From NCBI RefSeq assembly GCF_000321225.1, contig NW_004451517.1:558001-622000 (forward strand): 64,000 nt of DNA, given 5' to 3'. The notes beneath the pieces are model-generated. The model did not search any database. It was not told where the DNA came from and was given only the letters and a program-made list of their open reading frames with translations. The translations under genes and the position numbers were made by a program. This DNA is from Odobenus rosmarus divergens. Lineage: Eukaryota > Chordata > Mammalia > Carnivora > Odobenidae. Of this stretch, positions 56,991 through 64,000 are shown one piece after another. The number at the start of each line of letters is the position of its first letter. The stretch's first letter is position 1.

Positions 56991-57618
56991 CAGCTGGGGG
57001 GAGGGCGGGGCCGAGGGCAGGTGGGAGGCCGCGGGCGCGGGAGGGGCCCCTGGAAGCCCGTCCTACTCCTCCTCCTCCCAGGCCCCAGCGCGTACCAGTC
57101 TGGGGCTCCCGAGGCGGCCTCTCGTGCGATCAAGGGCGCGCACGGCTGGGAGAGCGACTCGGGGCCCCTGCTCTCCGCGCCGGAGTTCGGAAGAGAGTGG
57201 GTCGCCGCCGCCCGAGCGGGGCGGGAGGAAGGAGCGCTCGCTCGCCCGCCGCCTCGCTGCCTCCCCGGCGCTCGCTCTCCCGGCTCCTAGGTTTGCTGGC
57301 TGCTCCTCCCACCCGCGCCCGCCTCCTTGCTCGCTCGCTCGCTCGCTCGCTCGCTCCAGCCGGTTTCCAAGCCCCGCGGTGCGCCCGGGCGAGTGCCGGG
57401 CGAGGGGCCCCCGGGGCTAGTGCCGAGCAGGGGGCGGGGGTCCGGGCAGAGCGCAGCCGGCCGGGGAGGGGCCATGTCTGGCGCGGGCGCAGCGGGGCCC
57501 GTCTGCAGCAAGTGACCGAGCGGCGTGGACGGCCGCCTGTCCCCCTCCGCCACCTGGGGCGGCGCGGGGCCCCCGGTGCCGGGTGCCCGGAGCCCGGGTC
57601 GCGCGTAGAGCCGGCGCG
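56990..57618 (+). promoter_or_regulatory. BMP7: BMP7 promoter and 5' untranslated leader
   Basis: GC-rich sequence immediately before the BMP7 start codon, without an obvious TATA box. Mammalian BMP7 has a long GC-rich leader of roughly half a kilobase, so the transcription start is probably near 57100, but the sequence does not fix it. A (CTCG)n tract lies within it. Long open frames here (up to 348 residues) are composition artefacts. Confidence 0.7.
57325..57357 (+). repeat. (CTCG)n microsatellite in BMP7 leader
   Basis: Seven or eight consecutive CTCG units, CpG-rich, in the probable 5' untranslated region. A similar tract lies in intron 1 at 61808-61831. Confidence 0.9.
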
Positions 57619-58036
57619 ATGCACGTGCGCTCGCTGCGCGCCGCGGCGCCGCACAGCTTCGTGGCGCTCTGGGCGCCCCTGCTCCTGCTGCGCTCAGCCC
57701 TGGCCGACTTCAGCCTGGACAACGAGGTGCACTCGAGCTTCATCCACCGGCGCCTCCGCAGCCAGGAGCGGCGGGAGATGCAGCGCGAGATCCTCTCTAT
57801 CTTGGGCTTGCCGCATCGCCCGCGCCCCCACCTCCAGGGCAAGCACAACTCGGCGCCCATGTTCATGCTGGACCTGTACAATGCCATGGCGGTGGAGGAG
57901 GGCGGCGGGCCCGACGGCCAGGGCTTCTCCTACCCCTACAAGGCCGTCTTCAGTACCCAGGGCCCCCCTCTGGCCAGCCTGCAAGATAGCCACTTCCTCA
58001 CCGACGCCGACATGGTCATGAGCTTCGTCAACCTCG
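57619..58036 (+). CDS. BMP7: BMP7, bone morphogenetic protein 7 (osteogenic protein 1), exon 1
   Basis: BMP7 is a secreted TGF-beta-superfamily ligand that signals through BMP receptors and SMAD1/5/8, with roles in kidney, eye and skeletal development. The first coding exon encodes 139 codons plus one base and ends at a strong donor, gtgagtg, at 58037. It starts [19 protein letters not shown] hydrophobic signal peptide runs to about residue 29 (LLLLRSALA), and the prodomain follows: [44 protein letters not shown] and [16 protein letters not shown]. It is nearly identical to the human prodomain as I remember it, with small changes (for example GGGPDGQ where human has GGGPGGQ). The furin site and cysteine-knot domain are in later exons outside the window. 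The ATG is chosen for the conserved signal peptide. The frame is intact. Confidence 0.98.
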
Positions 58037-58729
58037 GTGAGTGAGGGCGGGAGGGAGGCGGGAGGGGGGGGAGAACGTCTAGGTCAGGAGGCGCTTTGGG
58101 ACTGGGAGGGGGCCACTTCTTACATCCAGTTCGCCCGTCTTTACGCTCCGGGCCGTTTGCAAAACCGCAGTGTCTGGCCGAGGGTCTCCTACTCCCGGCC
58201 CCAGGGGACCCCAAGCTGTGCGCGCCCCAGGTAGGGCGAACCGGGCTCATTTGGGCCTGTGGGAGTTAGGCGGAGGAAAGGGCTGGTCCGAAGCCCCCCT
58301 CCGGGTTAAATCGGCAGCCGCACCTCTGGGGCTGGAGGCGCCGGGCCGGCCGCGGCTCAGTTCAAAGCGCGGGGCTGGGTCATGTGAGCTGCGCCGGGCC
58401 CGCGCGGCCCCTGCTACCTGGATTTAAAGGGCCCTGCTGGGCGAAGCCGCCTTCCCGCCCTTTCGGGGCCCCTCTCAGCCCTGTCTGGACCTGGCATCGC
58501 AGGCGTCGCGCCCCCTTCCCCGCCCTGGCCAGCCCTACCTGTCCCCTCGCGGTGCGCCCGCCTTAGCGTGCCGCGCGCCGCCAGTGTCTCCGGGCCCCTC
58601 TCCTTGCGACCCGGCGCACACACCCCGTCCCCCCCCCCCCCGCCCCCGGCTCTCAGCTCTCCCGGCGGGAGCTGGGGAAGAAACGGTGCCATTGCGAGCT
58701 TTCTATTTTAAATATTTAATGATAGGTCC

Positions 58730-59130
58730 CAGGCGGGCAGAATCCATTTTCAGCGTTTATCACGTGTGGCGCGCAAACCACGGCTTTGGGCGATTGAGTG
58801 GCGCGGGATCTCTGAGCAGACGCTGCCGGGGGCGGACGGGGGACCTAGCTCACTCCCCGAGCCGCAGGGGCCCCGGGGACCCGAGACTGGCGCTACAGCG
58901 GGGGCGCGGTGGCTCCGCCTCCCTCCGTGCACGCACATTCACCAGACTTGCTCAAACTAACCCCCGGCAGCGCGCTGTAGGACTGATGATCAAATATTTG
59001 GTTTCCGAGATAACACACCCCGATAGCGCTGTTCCTGAGCCGATTTCATTCTACGTGTGTTACTTGCTGCGAAAATCCGAACCGAGTCAAGACAGCAAAC
59101 TCACGCCCACGGGCGCCCTGTCAACAGCGC
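58730..59130. promoter_or_regulatory. Candidate intronic regulatory element
   Basis: A repeat-free stretch with a CACGTG E-box in tttatcacgtgtggcgcgca near 58757-58776, and the AT-rich motif gatgatcaaatatttggttt near 58986. Only composition and motif content support it. Conservation could not be measured. Confidence 0.35.
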
Positions 59131-61241
59131 CGGGATACTGAAGCCCCCCGCTGGGCGCGCGGGGCGTGGGTGGAGGAGCCGGGAAGCGGGAATCAACCCC
59201 AAAGCTTCCAGCCCCAGATAAGGCCCGCGAGTTCCCGGGTCGCCATTGTCTGCCCTTAATAATAGCCAAAAAAAATCAAATAGTGCAACGAGTTTCAGCG
59301 AGCAAGGGGTGGGAGGTTTAGATGCCAAAACAACTTCAAGAAAGTTTAAATTATACTAAGCAGCCAGTTAGAAGGAGGCAGCTCCATATGTCCCGGTTTA
59401 GAACAATCTCCAAGATGTATGAGGTGGAAAAAACCAAGGTGCAGATCCGTGAGGTCACGTATGTGCTTGTATATCATCTGTTCCCACTGGAAGAAGACAC
59501 CGTGAACTGGAAATAGATTTTACTGGGGGGCGGGGCAGGACTGGGGCTGGGGCTTAGGAGTGGGACCTGGGGTCTGATTTCTGATTTTTCACTGTCTGCA
59601 CTTTTGTCTGTGTGATTTTTTTTTTTTTACAATGTGTATTTATGACCTACACCAGAAACTAAAGAAAAATTCCAAATATATATATATGTATATATATGTA
59701 AATTAAAGCAGAGCTCTGTCGCCATACTGAAGCCGGTGGTTAGCCTGGGCCAGGCCCTTTCTCTGGTGAGGGATTTATGGTATCTTCTGTTCTGTTGGGT
59801 ACCCATGACTCCCAGTGAATGCAGCAGGTACTGGTGGCCTTCAGAGCCAGGCTAGGGTCATTAAAAAGGCATTTGTAAGCCCTGGCTTCTGCTAACCCAG
59901 TGCAGAAAAGCACCCTGCTTCTATGGACCAGCAACGTGGTTAGGGCTTCCCCCCCACCCCAGAACAGGAGGAGGTTGCTGACTGGGCGCCTCTGGGAACC
60001 TTGGGGCAGGGCTGTTCGCTCCCCCTGGGGGGTGGGAGCAAGCCGGGACTTGTTTGAGAAGGCCACAGCTGGGTGGTTCTCCTCTGCCTGTACACACACC
60101 TTCCAACCCGTTAGCCCCATTTCTTTCATCTCGAAAGGACAAAGACCGGCTTGTCTGAGCCTCTTAATCAGTCGGGCTGGCTTTGGGCTTTGTGGGACAG
60201 TCCTGACTTTCTCAGGTCTTGCTTTCTGGAACATCACTCCAAATTAGATGGCGCAGTGGCTTTTAACAGAGTGCGCTGACCTTGTTTTCTTTCCCTCACT
60301 GTCCCTAAAACTCGAGGTCATTAGTTGGGTGAAGACCTGGCCTGCAGTTTGGCAAGACTCCTCCTGTGGATGCTTTAAGGGTGGCCTTTCATTTCTGCTC
60401 AGCAACAGCACAGGAGGAGTAAACCGCCTGTCCCTTCCATTCTGTCGAGGGCTCCGGAATTTCTCCATAGGAGGGGCCTGGGGGTGGCTCTGGGGGTGGA
60501 GGGGAATGTGTAGGAGATTAATCTGGAAGCTAACTTTGCTGAGGAAGCACACTGATTTTCCTTGGACTGCAAATCATAATTGATCTGTAACATACAAAGT
60601 TTTCTAAAGGTGCATTTAGTCTCACACTTTATCCAATAATAAGAAAATGTCATTCGTCCGTATCAGATCATTATTTGGTAACCTGCGCGGGGGGTGCGGG
60701 CGCAGCTTTGGGGGGCTGCTGACTTTCTCCACGCACCTCCTCCTCCCTCCACTGCATACCACTGCTGTCCTGCCCTGCTTGGGGGACCTCTGACCAGATT
60801 CTGAAGGCTTTTGCAGACCTGGTGCGTTTACTCTTCCCTCTGTCTGCAGCCAAAATGGTTTTTGTTCCTCTAAGTCCTTCTCCTTGGAATTCAAGCTTTC
60901 TGCCAGGCTGAGTGGGATCTAAACTAGAGCGGGAGCTAGACGAGAATGTAGGACAAAACCAGATGCGGAGAGTGAGGACTTCAGACCCCATCTTATGACA
61001 AAGACCAGCCTGTCCCAAGAAGCCCCATGTGATGCTAGCTGAGCTACAGCAGGGGACCCACATCTCGTCGGCCGGGGCCCCTTCGGTTCAATGGCGAGAT
61101 TTGTAAACTGGTTTGGATTAACAAGCCCCCGACTCCTCTGTGTAGACTTAATTTTGGATTTCAAAACAGGTTACCCTCTCTGAAATGGAACCCAGGCGAT
61201 GTGAGTTCTGCAGACCGAATCTGCCAGAGCCCCCTACCATT

Positions 61242-61268
61242 CCCCCCCCCCCCCCCCCCCCCCCCCCC
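61242..61268. repeat. Poly-C run of 27
   Basis: Twenty-seven consecutive C bases in BMP7 intron 1, preceded by a T and followed by ggcccc. It is likely length-variable and error-prone. Confidence 0.95.
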
Positions 61269-61807
61269 GGCCCCTGTAGAGAAATCCAGCAGTTCCTTTG
61301 GGATCTCCAAAAAGAAGCCGCCTGGCATTAGGGGGCATGTGATGCATGTTCCTCTCTGGCCCAGGTTAGGAAAGAAGCAAATTTGTTTTAATCTTCGAAG
61401 CTAAATTAAAAAAATAAAAATAAAAACTTGGAAACCAGTCATTCCTGGACTCAGTGTATAAAAGTGGCTTTTGTTAATATAGCTGAAGAGTCAGGAGAAG
61501 GCTGTGTAGTTTTTGCTTTATACCATCTGGCTGTCCTTTTTGTTGACAAGTGTTTGGCATTAAGATCTCTTGCCCCTTAAGAACAGGCCCTACCACTGTA
61601 GAGTATTAGAAAAAGATTCTGTTACAGTTTAAAAAAATTTCCTTCAGGGAGTGCTTCGGGAAAGGAGCATGGGTTGCAGGCATTTGCAGCTGTAACCTGG
61701 CTTGTGTTAAAATTTGGAAGGGGCTCTTCCACATTCCAGCACTTGGAGCAACGGCCCTCACTTGTAAGCAGCCAGAGGTTAATATAGATGTCACACAGGC
61801 TTTCCCC

Positions 61808-61831
61808 TGCTCGCTCGCTCGCTCGCTCGCT
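61808..61831. repeat. (CTCG)n microsatellite in BMP7 intron 1
   Basis: Five to six CTCG units, resembling the tract in the BMP7 leader. Confidence 0.85.
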
Positions 61832-62379
61832 GCAGAGCGCCTTCGCCATAGGAGTGCACCAACAGCTGTGTTTTTAGCAACCCTTTCCAAATCACTTCTT
61901 TTAAACCTCATTTTCCTGGTTCTTAAAGATCTTCTCCCCCCCACCCCATTCCCCTTTTCCCAAGGATATATGTGACCCAGATTTGAACTTTTTTGATCTT
62001 CTTCGTATTTCCCTTCTGGGATCAAGGCAGGTTAAGGCTGAGCCCTGGATGCCAGCCTACGGGGCTACTTTTTGGTTTTTATTCCAAGGGCTCTCATTTG
62101 GTTGTGGAGTGGTCCATCCAAGGTGTAAGGGAGGTGGCCCAGATAAAAATCGATTTGCGGGCAGTGAAGGGATGATTCTCTGAATGCTCAGAGAGAAGAA
62201 AGGGCTTGCGAGCGGCGGTTCGGGGGGGCCTTTGGTCGCGTAGTAGGGCTATTATAACCTCTGCAAGATAAACACAGCTGGTGTCCGATCCCCTGACCGC
62301 CGGAATGCCTGCGATGTGAGCGAATATCACATGTCTGCTGAACTCAGAGGCAAGTGATGACTTCATTCCGGGGAGAGTC

Positions 62380-63000
62380 CCATCTAAGTTGATTGATCAC
62401 CCCTATCGCTTTAATATCTTTTTTCCCTATTGGGTAAGGTCATATTTGGCCCCTTGCAAGAATCAGAGTGTCCTAACGCTGCCCCAGGCCCCACCCTCCC
62501 CAGCCTGTCCATCCATTTTGCCAGATGAATATTGAGAATGGAGAGCCCGAATGGCTGGCCATGTTAATTTTTTCGCAATCACTCTTCAGACCTAGCTGGG
62601 GGCTGTCGACACACTGTTTTTGGCAGGCTGCTGCAACGCTTCGCCTTAATGCACTCTGGCAGTGTCTCCGGGGTTAGGGCACAGGCAGGGATGTGTGGGA
62701 CCTGTCATGTTATTGTCAGAAGGAATGCGAGGATTAGCCTTTAAAACGTGGTGGTGGGAGAGCGCGGCAGCTGTATACACTTATTATAAAAGACTTAAGT
62801 CCCACCGGTAAAATCAATATATTGAATTGCATGACCCTCTGCTTTTAATTAGTTTAAATCAAATGCGCCGGTGCCATTTTGCCTCCTCTCGCCTTCATGG
62901 GGTGAGGAAATACCAATATTTACATAGAAACTGTTAATTTGTGGTGAAAATGATAACACATTTAGCTTTACACACCCAGATTGCTCGGACTTGATGGATC
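62380..63000. promoter_or_regulatory. Candidate BMP7 intron 1 enhancer A
   Basis: Repeat-free, with homeodomain-type (cttttaattagtttaaatca), forkhead-like (atatttacatagaaa) and GATA-type (gataaca) motifs packed into 200 bases near 62830-62960. The assignment is inferred from motif clustering and the absence of repeats. Confidence 0.4.
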
Positions 63001-63159
63001 CCAGAGCAGCGTGGCGTGGCGGGACGTCACCGGGGCGCGGGAGCAGGGGCGGCAGGTCCCCGGGAAGGCGGGTCCGCGGGCCCCCGGATTCCGCGCGCAG
63101 GTGGGCACGTCCGTGGGCGAGGCGCCTGCCGAGGCTGGTCTTTGAAGAAACGCGCCGAT

Positions 63160-64000
63160 TCTTTCATTGCGCGCCAGAAACGTTGAGGTTCACCCACATC
63201 ATCCACAACCTTCCCTCTTAAGCATGCTTACAGAATCCTTAAGCGGGCACTTGCCTTTTTGGTCGTTTTGAATCCTTGCTCCCAGCATGCTGGGTCTTTT
63301 GTACGGGGCAGCTCAAGGCACAGTACTTTATTTATTCCAGAGCTTCAGATGCTTTTCTTTCCAATTCCTGAAACAGTTTATAGAGGAAGGGGGGGGGTGG
63401 CGTTCCTTCGCTGCAAACGATCCCATGTATGACCACGGCTATTATGTGAACCGTTTGGTATTAGCTGTGTGTTCGGCTGCAATTGAATTCTGCGTTTTGC
63501 AGCAACTGGTGTTTGACAAATAATATTTGACAAAAATGTGACTTGGTATTTCTTAATATGGAACAGGTATTTTGTAGTTAACCTTCCCCGACGAGAGATT
63601 GCGCGAACCCGGCGTGGACCAACACCGGCGCTGTCGCTGTGGACTTTTCCCCTCTCCAAAGTGGAGTGTTTATGATTTGGGGGGATATGGGGAGCGCATG
63701 GAGTTTGACACTTATGTGCAACTCTGAAAGGCGTGTGCGATGTGTCCTTTCAACGTTTGTGGCGGAAGGCATTGGTGGGAGCCGCGCAAAGCCTTTGCTG
63801 ATCCGCGTGGAGTGGATTGAATTAATGACAACTCTGAGAGCCCCAGTTTTAGGGTAATTGCTTTATTGTTTTGGAGCCAGGGTGCTTATAATCCGGTTCC
63901 TGTACAAACATGTTTAACGTGTGTTAATGCATTTCCAAACCAGAGCCTCTCAGCACAACCCTGCTTTCCATTAATTGATGTCGGTAGCATGGTACAGTAT
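63160..64000. promoter_or_regulatory. Candidate BMP7 intron 1 enhancer B
   Basis: Repeat-free AT-balanced sequence to the window edge, with motifs such as gggtaattgctttattgttt (63853-63872) and attaattgatg (63970 onward). It carries no open frame resembling a known exon. Support is weak, but it stands out from the repeat-filled intergenic DNA. Confidence 0.35.

Larger units (their letters stand above)
56560..58720. promoter_or_regulatory. CpG island spanning BMP7 promoter, exon 1 and start of intron 1
   Basis: A dense CpG, GC-rich block that contrasts with its flanks. It contains GC boxes (gggcgggg at 57003-57010), the 5' leader, the coding exon and C-rich intronic DNA. The edges are estimated by eye. 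Confidence 0.85.
58037..64000 (+). other. BMP7: BMP7 intron 1 (5' part, continues beyond window)
   Basis: The intron starts with gtgagtg and has no acceptor within the window that would continue the BMP7 prodomain. It is free of Can-SINEs and recognisable L2 or MIR over most of its length, unlike the intergenic side. That fits selective retention of regulatory DNA. Microsatellites and a long C-run occur at 59684-59699, 61242-61268 and 61808-61831. Confidence 0.85.

Noticed and set aside
56285..57133. 282-residue minus-strand open frame upstream of BMP7
   Set aside because: Arg- and Pro-rich composition, runs through L2-derived sequence and the CpG island, and matches no family.
56975..58021. 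348-residue open frame overlapping BMP7 exon 1
   Set aside because: It is a different frame through a CpG island, rich in Arg, Ala, Gly and Pro, and overlaps the authentic conserved BMP7 frame. GC-rich DNA has few stop codons, so long chance frames are expected.
1..64000. Search for CRISPR arrays, operons, tRNA or rRNA genes
   Set aside because: No regularly spaced repeats with unique spacers, no operon-like gene packing and no intact tRNA or rRNA gene. The tRNA-like sequences are the heads of Can-SINEs.

Overview
The window is chromosomal DNA from a placental mammal, almost certainly a carnivoran. The evidence is about 14 tRNA-derived Can-SINE copies whose left ends, poly-A tails and target-site duplications can be read directly. 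Their consensus looks caniform rather than feline, and arctoid (bear, seal or mustelid) is my guess. Two protein-coding genes are present, both recognised from spliced exons. There is no bacterial gene content, CRISPR array or other compact genetic system, and nearly all long open frames are chance frames in GC-rich or repeat DNA.

Layout. Positions 1-6402 (minus strand) hold the 5' half of SPO11, the meiotic double-strand-break transesterase. Exons 1-8 were assembled by hand. They join in phase with GT/AG borders at every junction and encode residues 1-248, including the catalytic Tyr-Tyr pair (Tyr138) and the start of the Toprim fold. The remaining exons lie left of position 1. A small CpG-rich promoter with two NRF1-like motifs covers roughly 6400-6660. 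Positions 6660-56200 are intergenic: ancient L2, MIR, L1M and hAT-derived fragments, an ERVL-class LTR with a tRNA-Leu primer-binding site, lineage-specific Can-SINEs, microsatellites, a 50-base assembly gap, and a nearly perfect 1600-bp tandem duplication (20287-23486). Positions 56500-58700 are a strong CpG island with the promoter, 5' leader and first coding exon of BMP7 on the plus strand. Its 418-nt coding part ends in a phase-1 donor at 58036/58037. From there to 64000 is BMP7 intron 1, mostly free of young repeats, with several low-repeat, AT-rich stretches that look like candidate enhancers.

The two genes are divergent, with start codons about 51 kb apart, matching the order I know for human 20q13.31. 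They do not act in a shared pathway: SPO11 acts in germ-cell nuclei, and BMP7 is a secreted TGF-beta-family morphogen. The intergenic DNA is more plausibly regulatory territory for BMP7 than for SPO11. I found no sign of an undescribed gene system. The most notable structures are the recent tandem duplication, the nested insertions and the L2-derived DNA next to the BMP7 promoter.
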